Shown here piece by piece: positions 1 to 7,176 of a DNA stretch of 10,234 bases. The translations under genes were made by a program, and so were the position numbers. Source of the stretch: Anaerolineae bacterium. Lineage in GTDB: Bacteria > Chloroflexota > Anaerolineae > Aggregatilineales > Phototrophicaceae. The notes under the pieces were generated by a model. That model made no database searches and was not told the DNA's origin. It saw only the letters and a program-made list of their open reading frames with translations. The stretch covers positions 1 to 10,234 of the forward strand of contig JANQRM010000264.1 in assembly GCA_028284565.1 (NCBI GenBank), written 5' to 3'. Each line of letters begins with the position of its first letter. The stretch's first letter is position 1.

Positions 1-2
1 CT

Positions 3-1106
3 CCACCCGAACATGAACTTATTCAAGCCATCGAAGCCATGCGGGATGCCAAACTCGTGACGATTATCATGGGGAAAGGCGCAAAGGGGTTCCAAGATGA
101 GATTATCCAACTCGCAGAAGCCATCAATGCCCCTGTTTTGACGACTTTCAAAGCGAAGGGACTCATCCCTGATAATCATCCCTTGGCTTGCGGTGTATTG
201 GGACGGTCTGGAACACCAGTCGCCAGTAGCATGATGGGACGCGCGGACGTTATCTTGGTCTTTGGGGCTTCATTCTCCAATCACACAGGCATCTCGACTA
301 AAAAGAAATTGATTCAAGTGGATGCAGACCGCATGATGCTGGGCAAATTCCATCCCGTTGATATTCCCTTGTGGGGCGATATTGGAGTGACCGTGCGCGA
401 GATGCTCTATGCCTTCACCGGAATCGGCAAGCGGGGTGATTTGGTGGGCGAGTTATTCAACGACGAGAACCCGACCTATTCACGCGATTATGTCCGTCGG
501 GAAATTGAAGGTCGTTGGAAACTCTGGCGCAAGGAGAAAGCGCGTCGTGCGGATGACACGGACGAAGGTGGCATCAATTCAGCATTGCTGTTCCAATACA
601 TGAGTGAAGTCGTCCCAGAAAATAGTGTGATTGCCGTTGATGTAGGGAATAACACCTACTCCTTCGGACGTTACTTCGAGACCAAGTATGGACAAGAGTT
701 GGTCATGTCGGGCTATTTGGGGAGTATTGGTTTCGCCTTCCCCGCGGCGATGGGTGCATGGGCGGCAGTTGGCGATCGCCGTCTCGTGTGGGCAGTTGCT
801 GGGGATGGTGGCTTCGGTCAATACACGATGGAATATACCACCGCCGTCAAATACAAGATGCCGATTAAACTAGTTCTGCTCAACAACAGCGAAATCGGTA
901 AAATCAGCAAGGAACAACGTGGAGTCGAGCTACCCGTTTGGCAAACCTCGCTTGTGAATCCCAACTTTGCGGAATTCGCAGAGATGTGTGGAGGCTGGGG
1001 TAAGCGTGTCGAGCGCAATGAGGACATTAAAGCCGGACTCGAAGAACTTTCAGCATTGGATACGCCGGGTATCTTAGAAATTATCGCAGACCCACTCAAA
1101 ATATAA
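3..1106 (+). CDS. Thiamine-diphosphate-dependent enzyme, pyruvate oxidase/acetolactate synthase superfamily (5' end missing)
   Basis: The reading frame is open from position 3, so the gene begins outside the window; the first ATG at 39 lies inside the protein. About 367 codons are visible of the roughly 550-600 usual for the family. The left part (first ~120 residues) is the central Rossmann-like domain of these enzymes, with GKGAKGF near the start and LIQVDAD near its end. The C-terminal part is the ThDP-binding domain: AGDGGFGQYTMEY followed about 25 residues later by LNNSEIGKI, the classic GDG-to-NN motif that binds Mg2+ and the diphosphate. The missing N-terminal part would hold the catalytic Glu. 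Members decarboxylate pyruvate, giving acetate, acetyl phosphate or acetolactate; the exact reaction cannot be told from this fragment. LNNSEIGKISKEQ looks more like pyruvate oxidase than biosynthetic acetolactate synthase (inference). The thioesterase gene starts 51 bases downstream on the same strand, so co-transcription is likely. Confidence 0.85.
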   Translation, partial: PPEHELIQAIEAMRDAKLVTIIMGKGAKGFQDEIIQLAEAINAPVLTTFKAKGLIPDNHPLACGVLGRSGTPVASSMMGRADVILVFGASFSNHTGISTKKKLIQVDADRMMLGKFHPVDIPLWGDIGVTVREMLYAFTGIGKRGDLVGELFNDENPTYSRDYVRREIEGRWKLWRKEKARRADDTDEGGINSALLFQYMSEVVPENSVIAVDVGNNTYSFGRYFETKYGQELVMSGYLGSIGFAFPAAMGAWAAVGDRRLVWAVAGDGGFGQYTMEYTTAVKYKMPIKLVLLNNSEIGKISKEQRGVELPVWQTSLVNPNFAEFAEMCGGWGKRVERNEDIKAGLEELSALDTPGILEIIADPLKI

Positions 1107-1157
1107 TACAATAGTGAGGGTTATCAGAGACTTAATGGACCAGAGAGAGATGCGACG

Positions 1158-1538
1158 ATGAAAAAAATCCGTGTAGGATTGATTGGTGAAGCGATTTCAA
1201 CCGTCACCGAAAGCGATACGGCAAAATCAATGGGCAGTGGCATATTAGAAGTCTATGCGACTCCCGCGATGATTGCGCTGATGGAAGAAGCCGCCGTCAA
1301 TGCGATTGACCCGCATCTCTCCACGGGTTTGGCAACCGTGGGGATTGAAGTGGATGTCGAACATCTCTCCGCGACTCCTATTGGAGAGCGCATCATGGCA
1401 GTTGCCGAAATCACCTACCGCGAAGGCAAGCGAGTGAAGCTGGAAGTGCGCGCTTGGGATGAGAAAGAACTCATCGGTTCAGGGTCTCACACCCGCTACA
1501 TCATTGAGGTTGACGAGTTCATGGATCGCTTGCGGTAA
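1158..1538 (+). CDS. Hot-dog fold acyl-CoA thioesterase, FlK-like
   Basis: This 126-residue protein has the size of a single hot-dog domain. The segment ATPAMIALMEEAA followed by VGIEVDVEHLSATPIG is the signature of the fluoroacetyl-CoA thioesterase (FlK) family. Thr35, Glu43 and His69 have the same spacing as the catalytic Thr42, Glu50 and His76 of FlK, with a constant offset of seven. The family hydrolyses short acyl-CoA thioesters in the cytoplasm. Most homologues outside organofluorine producers have no proven substrate, so acetyl-CoA-like or other small acyl-CoA is only an inference. The start ATG at 1158 is preceded by a purine-rich GAGAGA stretch near 1143-1150, a weak ribosome binding site. 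The ThDP enzyme lies 51 bases upstream on the same strand, so the two may act on linked C2 metabolites. No intrinsic terminator is visible after the stop. Confidence 0.85.
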   Translation: MKKIRVGLIGEAISTVTESDTAKSMGSGILEVYATPAMIALMEEAAVNAIDPHLSTGLATVGIEVDVEHLSATPIGERIMAVAEITYREGKRVKLEVRAWDEKELIGSGSHTRYIIEVDEFMDRLR

Positions 1539-1647
1539 GAAGTAAAAAGTGTGAAAGTTGGCAAGTTAAAAAGTAAACTCACTTTGCAGAGCGAACGTTT
1601 TGACCTGAAAGCTGAGATGCTGATTTGCTGAACCGCTAAGATTTAGG

Positions 1648-1677
1648 TTGACAAGTGAGCAACATGCCCCGCATAAT
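1648..1677 (+). promoter_or_regulatory. Sigma70-type promoter of the pheS operon
   Basis: A perfect -35 box TTGACA lies at 1648-1653 and a -10 box CATAAT (5 of 6 matches) at 1672-1677, separated by 18 bases. Transcription would start near 1684, about 20 bases before the first T-box stem at 1703. That is the position expected for a T-box leader, which supports both calls. Confidence 0.75.
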
Positions 1678-1702
1678 ACGGGCAATCATTCAACGGCGAT
1701 GA

Positions 1703-1965
1703 TGGAGACAGTCTGCAAAGGCATCCCCAAAGGATGTGAGCCGTTACAGGGAGTTCGGGTCATAGATTGAGAGCCTGAATAACATCTCTTGCAGAATTCA
1801 CTCCAGAGCTGACAGGTGAACCGCCATGGCGAGTAGTCTGCTCCGCTTGTCCAGCGTTAATCGGACTCAACGAGTGCAGTCTATCGTGATGATAGACTGA
1901 ACGAGGGTGGTACCGCGGGAGAAAATTTGCGCTCTCGTCCCTTTTGCTGGGATGAGGGCGTTTTT
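1703..1965 (+). promoter_or_regulatory. T-box leader, tRNA-Phe responsive (UUC specifier), controlling pheS
   Basis: The T-box core AGGGTGGTACCGCG is at 1904-1917. Stem I closes with TGGAG (1703-1707) against CTCCA (1801-1805), then an internal loop, then TCTGCAA (1712-1718) against TTGCAGA (1789-1795). The 3' side of that loop carries TTC at 1797-1799 followed by A, a phenylalanine specifier codon plus the usual purine. A stem II candidate pairs 1808-1814 with 1848-1855 with one bulge. Stem III is a perfect 9-bp hairpin (1877-1885 with 1891-1899, loop GTGAT). The antiterminator forms from AGGG (1904-1907) with CCCT (1939-1942), a TGGTACC bulge, and CGGGAG (1916-1921) with CTCTCG (1932-1937). 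The bulge TGGT would pair with ACCA, matching a tRNA-Phe with discriminator A. Uncharged tRNA-Phe should stabilise the antiterminator and switch on the operon. I did not resolve the distal part of stem I. Confidence 0.96.
1930..1965 (+). terminator. Intrinsic terminator of the T-box switch
   Basis: A 12-bp stem pairs CGCTCTCGTCCC (1930-1941) with GGGATGAGGGCG (1949-1960), including two G-U pairs, with a 7-base loop. It is followed directly by TTTTT at 1961-1965. Its 5' arm is shared with the antiterminator helix (1932-1942), so the two structures exclude each other. Confidence 0.93.
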
Positions 1966-1993
1966 GATTCGGCATCATATCGGCAATCAATTC

Positions 1994-2021
1994 GTAAGGG
2001 CGGTTCGCGGACCGCCCCTAC
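1994..2021 (+). repeat. 28-bp palindromic repeat, copy 1, in the pheS 5' UTR
   Basis: The sequence begins GTAAGGGCGGTT and ends with GGACCGCCCCTAC, forming an imperfect palindrome with one A/C mismatch, one G-T pair and a CGCG centre. It has the same outer arms (GTAAGGGCG / CGCCC-TAC) and the same 28-bp length as the palindrome at 4258-4285, but a different centre. It lies between the T-box terminator and the pheS ribosome binding site. No T-run follows, so it is not a second terminator. Confidence 0.75.
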
Positions 2022-2060
2022 ATCGCTTACGACAAGTTTATAGTTATTTAGGAGACATCC

Positions 2061-3095
2061 ATGCCAGACAATATCGAAACCGTCCGAGACGAGGCGTTAG
2101 GCACACTCGAATCCATCACAGAGGATGAGAAACTACGCGAATGGCGGACACAATACTTGGGCAACAAAGGCCGAATCCGTGAGCTGTTGAGTGCAATTGG
2201 CTCGCTCCCTGCGGAAGAACGCAAGGACTTTGGGCAAGCGGTGAATCAACTCAAAAACCAATTGACGGAAGCCTTTGACGCGCGTGAAAAAGAGATTCAA
2301 AATCAGGCTCTATCACGTGACCTTGAAGAAGGTGACATTGACATCACCCTGCCCGGACGCACACGGACTCGCGGACGCTTGCATCCATCCACGCAAACCC
2401 TGCGCGATTTCTATACCATCTGGGCAGATATGGGCTTTCAGGTCTATCACAGCCGTGATGTGGAAGACGACGATACGAACTTCAAATTGCTCAACTTCCC
2501 AGAACACCATCCGGCGCGGGATATGCAGGACACCTTCTATACCACGCAGGAGAACATCATCTTGCGGACGCATACCTCACCGGGACAGATACGAGCGATG
2601 CAAGAACTCGGCGGTGAGGGACAAAAGCCCATACGCGTGATTCTGCCGGGCATGTGCTATCGCTATGAGCAAATCACTGCACGAAGCGAGATTCAGTTCT
2701 ATCAGGTGGAAGGTTTAGCTGTTGGGCGCAATATCCGCATGAGTGACCTAAAAGGCACAGTCACGGAATTCGCCAAGCGAATGTATGGCGAGAATGCTCA
2801 AGTTCGTTTCCGTGCGTCCTACTTCCCTTTCACGGAGCCGAGCATGGAAATTGATGTGGAATGCTTCCTCTGTGGTGGAGATGGCTGTCGAGTGTGTAAA
2901 TACACGGGTTGGCTAGAAATTGCTGGCAGTGGCATGGTGCATCCGGTGGTCTTGCGAAATGGGGGTTATGACCCAACCGAATGGAGTGGCTTTGCGTTTG
3001 GGATGGGACCAGAGCGCGTGACGATGCTCAAACACGGTATTGAGGACATCCGCTATTTCTGGGGCAATGACCTGCGCTTCTTGAAGCAATTCTAA
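2061..3095 (+). CDS. pheS: Phenylalanine--tRNA ligase alpha subunit
   Basis: PheS (344 residues, usual 327-350) is the catalytic subunit of the cytoplasmic (alpha-beta)2 synthetase that charges tRNA-Phe. The N-terminal ~90 residues are the tRNA-binding coiled-coil arm. The class II core follows: motif 1 around HPSTQTLRDFYTIWADMGF (108-126), HTSPGQIRAM at 171-180, motif 2 with FRASYFPFTEPS (250-261), and motif 3 with GFAFGMGPERVTMLKHGIEDIR (310-331). Ala312 in GFAFG is the position that sets Phe specificity. Cys268, 271, 276 and 279 (CxxC-x4-CxxC) form a zinc-knuckle-like insert also seen in Firmicutes-type PheS and absent from the E. coli form. The ATG at 2061 has GGAG at 2051-2054 with a six-base spacer. 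Expression is under the upstream phenylalanine T-box. The next gene starts two bases after the stop. Confidence 0.98.
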   Translation: MPDNIETVRDEALGTLESITEDEKLREWRTQYLGNKGRIRELLSAIGSLPAEERKDFGQAVNQLKNQLTEAFDAREKEIQNQALSRDLEEGDIDITLPGRTRTRGRLHPSTQTLRDFYTIWADMGFQVYHSRDVEDDDTNFKLLNFPEHHPARDMQDTFYTTQENIILRTHTSPGQIRAMQELGGEGQKPIRVILPGMCYRYEQITARSEIQFYQVEGLAVGRNIRMSDLKGTVTEFAKRMYGENAQVRFRASYFPFTEPSMEIDVECFLCGGDGCRVCKYTGWLEIAGSGMVHPVVLRNGGYDPTEWSGFAFGMGPERVTMLKHGIEDIRYFWGNDLRFLKQF

Positions 3096-3097
3096 TC

Positions 3098-4261
3098 ATG
3101 AAGTCACCGTTGTTGAAACGATTCGCCTCTGGTTATCGGGGAATTGCCATCATGGTGCTGAATACCCTGATATTGCTGATTCTACTAGAAGTGGTGGCAG
3201 GGGCGATTCTGAGTCAGCGTGGGACGACACTCGAACAGGAGATTGAAGTCTTCAAACAGAAGCAACTCAGCTTGTCTTATTATCAGGGGCAGGATTGGGC
3301 GCAGACCTATTGGGATGAACACATGCAGATTGTAGATTTCTGGGATTACCAACCTTATACGGTGTGGCGGACACGCCCGGCCGACGGTGAATTGATGACG
3401 GTGAATCAGAACCGTCGGCGCGTGACACTGGGATCGAATTGTACGGCAGAGACCTATCGTATCTTCGTCTTCGGGGGTTCAACAATGTGGGGCTATGGTT
3501 CACCGGATTGGGGGACGATTCCAGCCTATATACAAGCCCGACTGAATGAGGAAAATAGTAATGCCTGCGTGGTGAATTTAGCGGATGTTGCCTATAACTC
3601 GACGCAAGAGGTGATTCAACTCTTGCTCGAATTGCGGTCGGGGAATGTGCCAGATATGGTGATTTTCTACGATGGTGTGAATGATGTGAGTTCGGCACGA
3701 ATCACAGGTGATGCAACCCAACACCTCTATTTCGAGCAGATTGATGAAGCGGTTGGGGGCAATCTGGCATTTGGGGATGTGAATAGTGCATCATCTCCAT
3801 TACTAGATTTCATTCGGCAGACTGCCGTTGTTCGGCTGATTCGGGACTCATCGACACCTGATGAAACCACCTATGCCGATGTGGATACAGCATTGCTAGC
3901 CGATGAGATTGTGCAGAGTTATCTGGCGAATATGCAAACGGTTGAGGCTTTATCTGATTCGTATGGATTTGAATTTGTCGCGGTGTGGCAACCGATGCTA
4001 TTACTGTCAGAGCGTCCGATAACTGATGAGGAGCAACGCTTTTTATGGGAGATGCCCGGTGGCTTGCCAGAGCTATTCTTTGCGGTCTATCCGCAGATTG
4101 AAGCTGAAGCGGAGGCGAATTCATCGCTGGTTTATCTGGCAGATGCGTTGGATGAAGCAGAGGGAATTTTGTGGATTGATTTTAATCATTTGACCCCGAT
4201 TGGGAATCAGGTGATGGCAGACGCGATATTTGAGTTAATTCAACCTGTAGTCGCTCAGTAA
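3098..4261 (+). CDS. Membrane-anchored SGNH/GDSL-type hydrolase
   Basis: The 387-residue protein has a basic N-terminus and one hydrophobic helix (about residues 15-38), so it is probably anchored with the catalytic domain outside the membrane. SGNH blocks are present: GGST at 126-129 (nucleophile Ser128), YDGVNDV at 191-197 (block III Gly193 and Asn195), and DFNHLTPIGN at 361-370 (Asp361, His364). Block II, usually NxGxxGY, reads NLADVAY (160-166), with Ala where Gly is normal, so the oxyanion hole may differ. Relatives are esterases or acetyl-transfer/deacetylation enzymes acting on glycans or lipids; the substrate here is unknown. The start lies two bases after the pheS stop with no separate ribosome binding site, which suggests translational coupling. 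Being between pheS and pheT places it under the phenylalanine T-box, an unusual setting with no obvious functional link. Confidence 0.85.
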   Translation: MKSPLLKRFASGYRGIAIMVLNTLILLILLEVVAGAILSQRGTTLEQEIEVFKQKQLSLSYYQGQDWAQTYWDEHMQIVDFWDYQPYTVWRTRPADGELMTVNQNRRRVTLGSNCTAETYRIFVFGGSTMWGYGSPDWGTIPAYIQARLNEENSNACVVNLADVAYNSTQEVIQLLLELRSGNVPDMVIFYDGVNDVSSARITGDATQHLYFEQIDEAVGGNLAFGDVNSASSPLLDFIRQTAVVRLIRDSSTPDETTYADVDTALLADEIVQSYLANMQTVEALSDSYGFEFVAVWQPMLLLSERPITDEEQRFLWEMPGGLPELFFAVYPQIEAEAEANSSLVYLADALDEAEGILWIDFNHLTPIGNQVMADAIFELIQPVVAQ

Positions 4262-4285
4262 GGGCGTACAGCTGTACGCCCTTAC
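4258..4285 (+). repeat. 28-bp perfect palindrome, copy 2, between the SGNH gene and pheT
   Basis: All 14 bases GTAAGGGCGTACAG (4258-4271) are mirrored by CTGTACGCCCTTAC (4272-4285). The SGNH stop codon TAA (4259-4261) is inside it. The outer arms match the repeat at 1994-2021. It is followed by AAGAAACTACC rather than a T-run, so it would not work as a canonical intrinsic terminator; an mRNA-stabilising or processing hairpin is possible. Confidence 0.85.
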
Positions 4286-4335
4286 AAGAAACTACCTTTC
4301 CTAAACATCAACATATTCAGGAGTAAGTAACAACA

Positions 4336-6888
4336 ATGAAAATTCCGATTTCATGGCTGAAAGATTTTGTCGAGATTGATATTCCTGTGGAGCAGTTAGC
4401 AGAACGGCTGACTCTAGCGGGATTAGAAGTCGTCAAGTTGCAATACGTCGGTGTGCCACAGCAAGAGGTCGAAGGTGTGCGTGTGCCACCGTCCGATCAT
4501 CTCGTGTGGGACAGAGACAAGATTCTGCTGGGTGCGATTAAAGAAGTGAAACCGCATCCAGATGCTGACCGTCTGGTGCTGGCGATGGTCGATTATGGTG
4601 GGGATGAACTGGAACAATGCGTGACGGGTGCGCCAAATCTCTTTGAATACAAGGGGCAAGGGGAACTCAATCCACCCTTGTGGTCTCCGTTTGCGATGGA
4701 AGGTTCAACCGTATGGGATGGTCATAGTGACAAGCCGAAGTTGATGACACTCAAAGGCAAGAAGCTACGCGGTATCTACAACAAGAGTATGGTCTGTTCA
4801 GAGAAAGAACTCGGCATTTCGGAGGAACATGAAGGCATCATGATATTGGATGCGAAAGACAACTTCGTACCCGGAACACCACTACAAGATGTCTTGGGTG
4901 ATGTGGTGCTGGATTTCGATTTGACTCCAAATTTAGCGCGGTGCTTCAGTGTGCTTGGGATTGCACGCGAGATTGCCGCCTTGCTGAACAAGGAACTCAA
5001 AGAGCCGTCCTATGATTTTCTAGCAGAGGGTGCGCCGATTGAAGGACAAGTTAAGATTGAGATTCATGAGCCGGAATTGAATCCCCGCTTCACATTGACC
5101 TTGCTCAAAAACACCAAAGTGCAAGAGTCACCAGCATGGATGCAACATCGTTTGAAATTGGTGGGGCAACGTCCAATTAACAACGTCGTGGATGTGACAA
5201 ATTACATCACCTTTGAATTGGGACAGCCCTTACATGCCTACGATTATGACAAGTTGGTGAAGCGGGCAGGTGGCAAGACACCGACAATCATCACCAGATT
5301 GCCCAAAAAAGGCGAAAAGCTAGAAACACTGGATGATGTAGATCGTGAATTGGATAACCACAATATCCTTGTCTGTGATACAGCTGGTGTCATCGGCATG
5401 GGGGGTATTATGGGTGGTGCGGATACCGAAATTGCTGATGATAGCACGAATGTCTTGCTGGAAGCGGCGAATTGGAATTTCATCAATGTGCGTCGGAGCA
5501 TGAAATCGCAAAAAATTCATACCGAAGCGGGAACACGGTTCAGCCGGGGCGTTCATCCGTCACAGGCTATTTTGGGTGTGCAACGGGGCATTGAGCTGAT
5601 GCGACAAACCGGTGGCGGACAGATTGCTGAGGGCGTGATTGATGAGTATCCGAATCAACCAGAGCCAGTGACCGTCGAATTGCCCTTGAGCGAAGTGCAT
5701 CGTCTATTGGGGATTGAGATGTCGATACAAACGGTAGCGGAGATACTCAGTCGTTTGCATTTTGATGTGACCTTAGATGGCGAGGGGGTGCGTGTGGTTG
5801 TGCCAGATCATCGGATGGACATCAGCGACGATGCGGTGATTGGGCAAGCGGACTTAATCGAAGAGATTGCACGGGTTTATGGCTATGACAAGATTCCAAA
5901 CACGATTATGGCGGATGAAATGCCACCACAATGGGCAAATGCGACCTTTGAAGCCGAAGAAGAATTGCGCGATTTACTCGTGGGTTTAGGTCTGCAAGAG
6001 ACGATTAGCTATCGATTCACAACACCAGAAGCCGAAGCGATGTTGACACCACAGGGTTTGGTCTCCTCTTTGCCGAAAGCAAGCTATGTGGAGATGGCAA
6101 ATCCGTCATCAGCAGACAAGACGGTGTTGCGACATACCTTGCTGATTAGCTTGCTAGAAAATGCGATGAACAATCAGCGGTTTACACCGCGTCAGCAGAT
6201 TTATGAGATTGGTAAAGTCTATTTTCGTCGGGATGATGCCTTGCCAGATGAACCACGACGATTGGGGATTTTGATGACAGGGGCTGTGGATGAAACCGAT
6301 TGGTTGACAGCGAAGACGGAGCTGGTCGATTTCTATGATTTGAAGGGTGTGGTCGATGGTGTGATGGCTGGCTTGCATCTGGAGAATGTGGAATACAAGC
6401 GGGGGAGTCATTCGTCATTTCATCCGGGCAGGTCGGCTGATGTGCATTTGAATGGTAAGTCTGTGGGGACATTTGGCGAATTGCATCCATTGGTGGCGGG
6501 TACATTCAAGTTGACAGATGCACCGATTTTGGTGGCGGAATTCGATTTGGATGCGTTGTTGAAAGCGATGCCAGAACGACATGATGTGGCTTCGTTGCCG
6601 GTAACACCAGCAATTCTGGAGGATATTGCTTTGATTGTGCGGGAGGATATGCCTGCGTCAGAGGTGGAAGCGATCATCTGGAAGGCGGGGGGTCGGTTGT
6701 TGAAAGCGGTGAATCTGTTCGATGTGTATCGAGGGGATTCGATTCCGACTGGGAAGAAGAGCTTAGCATATAGCTTGACGTATCAGACGGATGATAAGAC
6801 CTTGAAAGATAAAGATGCGGCGAAGGTGCGGAACAAGATCATCGGTGCGGCAAAGCATCAGTTGAATGCGGAAGTCCGAAGCGGATAG
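4336..6888 (+). CDS. pheT: Phenylalanine--tRNA ligase beta subunit
   Basis: PheT (850 residues; E. coli 795, B. subtilis about 804) partners PheS in phenylalanyl-tRNA synthetase and holds the editing site. Order of domains: canonical start MKIPISWLKDFVEIDIP; EMAP/OB-type tRNA-binding domain (about 60-180) with PHPDADRL and KLRGIYNKSMVCSEKELG; B3/B4 editing domain (about 215-410) with QPLHAYD (His300), LLEAANW (Glu376) and TRFSRGVHPS; B5 domain (about 445-520) ending LIEEIARVYGYDKIP; the inactive class II-like core; and the C-terminal FDX-ACB anticodon-binding domain from about 756. Extra length lies partly in the EMAP domain, around residues 105-140 (NPPLWSPFAMEGSTVWDGHS). The only SD-like motif, AGGAG at 4319-4323, is 12 bases from the ATG, longer than ideal. 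An in-frame TAA at 4324-4326 rules out an earlier start. Confidence 0.98.
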   Translation: MKIPISWLKDFVEIDIPVEQLAERLTLAGLEVVKLQYVGVPQQEVEGVRVPPSDHLVWDRDKILLGAIKEVKPHPDADRLVLAMVDYGGDELEQCVTGAPNLFEYKGQGELNPPLWSPFAMEGSTVWDGHSDKPKLMTLKGKKLRGIYNKSMVCSEKELGISEEHEGIMILDAKDNFVPGTPLQDVLGDVVLDFDLTPNLARCFSVLGIAREIAALLNKELKEPSYDFLAEGAPIEGQVKIEIHEPELNPRFTLTLLKNTKVQESPAWMQHRLKLVGQRPINNVVDVTNYITFELGQPLHAYDYDKLVKRAGGKTPTIITRLPKKGEKLETLDDVDRELDNHNILVCDTAGVIGMGGIMGGADTEIADDSTNVLLEAANWNFINVRRSMKSQKIHTEAGTRFSRGVHPSQAILGVQRGIELMRQTGGGQIAEGVIDEYPNQPEPVTVELPLSEVHRLLGIEMSIQTVAEILSRLHFDVTLDGEGVRVVVPDHRMDISDDAVIGQADLIEEIARVYGYDKIPNTIMADEMPPQWANATFEAEEELRDLLVGLGLQETISYRFTTPEAEAMLTPQGLVSSLPKASYVEMANPSSADKTVLRHTLLISLLENAMNNQRFTPRQQIYEIGKVYFRRDDALPDEPRRLGILMTGAVDETDWLTAKTELVDFYDLKGVVDGVMAGLHLENVEYKRGSHSSFHPGRSADVHLNGKSVGTFGELHPLVAGTFKLTDAPILVAEFDLDALLKAMPERHDVASLPVTPAILEDIALIVREDMPASEVEAIIWKAGGRLLKAVNLFDVYRGDSIPTGKKSLAYSLTYQTDDKTLKDKDAAKVRNKIIGAAKHQLNAEVRSG

Positions 6889-6910
6889 ATAGCAAAATTA
6901 GTTGAGATAA

Positions 6911-6942
6911 AAGGCATCAGATAGGGAGTCTGGTGTCTTTTT
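6911..6942 (+). terminator. Intrinsic terminator of the pheS-SGNH-pheT operon
   Basis: An 11-bp stem pairs AAGGCATCAGA (6911-6921) with TCTGGTGTCTT (6929-6939), including two G-T pairs, with a 7-base loop. The T-run 6938-6942 overlaps its foot. It begins 22 bases after the pheT stop, so it closes the operon. Confidence 0.92.
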
Positions 6943-7098
6943 GATTCTAACCAGCTAGAAAGATTTGGGATGCCTGATAAACAGGCAATAACAGGGCAAT
7001 TTGGGTAATTTTTGGGTTATGTTCGGTTGGTGGAGGGTTGTCTTACGTGGGTTTGGTTAGAAGTTGGTTCGAGTTTGATTGAACCACAGAGATAGAAT

Positions 7099-7108
7099 AT
7101 CTATTGAA
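7099..7108. repeat. Left copy of probable target-site duplication
   Basis: ATCTATTGAA here and ATCTCTTGAA at 9630-9639 differ at one base and lie directly outside the two ends of the inverted repeats. IS1595-family elements usually make 8-bp duplications, so the true duplication may be a subset, with the ends set a base or two differently. Confidence 0.6.
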
Positions 7109-7144
7109 TTATCCCCTTATTGCAGGTAAATTATCTGCTATACT
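7109..7144 (+). repeat. Left terminal inverted repeat
   Basis: This segment starts TTATCCCC, continues through GCAGGTAA and ends with TATACT. Aligned without gaps to the reverse complement of 9594-9629 it matches at 26 of 36 positions, 17 of the first 21. Confidence 0.7.
7136..7144 (+). promoter_or_regulatory. Extended -10 promoter for the transposase, inside the left repeat
   Basis: TGC directly precedes TATACT (7139-7144), an extended -10 box pointing into the transposase gene, with the start codon 33 bases further on. No good -35 box is visible at 17 or 18 bases. The inverted-repeat origin of TATACT means it also occurs at the right end. Confidence 0.5.
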
Positions 7145-7162
7145 AAGATTAGGAAAGTAATC

Positions 7163-7173
7163 ATGTAGGTAAT
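7163..7173 (+). repeat. Subterminal copy of the inverted-repeat core
   Basis: ATGTAGGTAAT here is identical to the reverse complement of 9607-9617 in the right terminal repeat, and is closer to it than the corresponding part of the left terminal repeat (TTGCAGGTAAA at 7120-7130). It overlaps the ribosome binding region of the transposase. It could be a second transposase binding site. Confidence 0.5.
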
Positions 7174-7176
7174 GAC

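Noticed and set aside
1665..1684. TGCCCC...GGGCA hairpin before the T-box as a terminator of the thioesterase gene
   Set aside because: Only about five to six pairs with a bulge, no T-run, and it overlaps the -10 box of the pheS promoter.
4258..4285. Palindrome after the SGNH gene as an intrinsic terminator
   Set aside because: The stem is strong but no T-run follows, and pheT downstream has no other promoter that I can see, so a full stop here is unlikely.
6971..6987. Hairpin TGCCTG-ATAAA-CAGGCA downstream of the pheT terminator
   Set aside because: Six base pairs without a T-run, and the real terminator is at 6911-6942. The rest of 6943-7098 is GT-rich but holds no gene.
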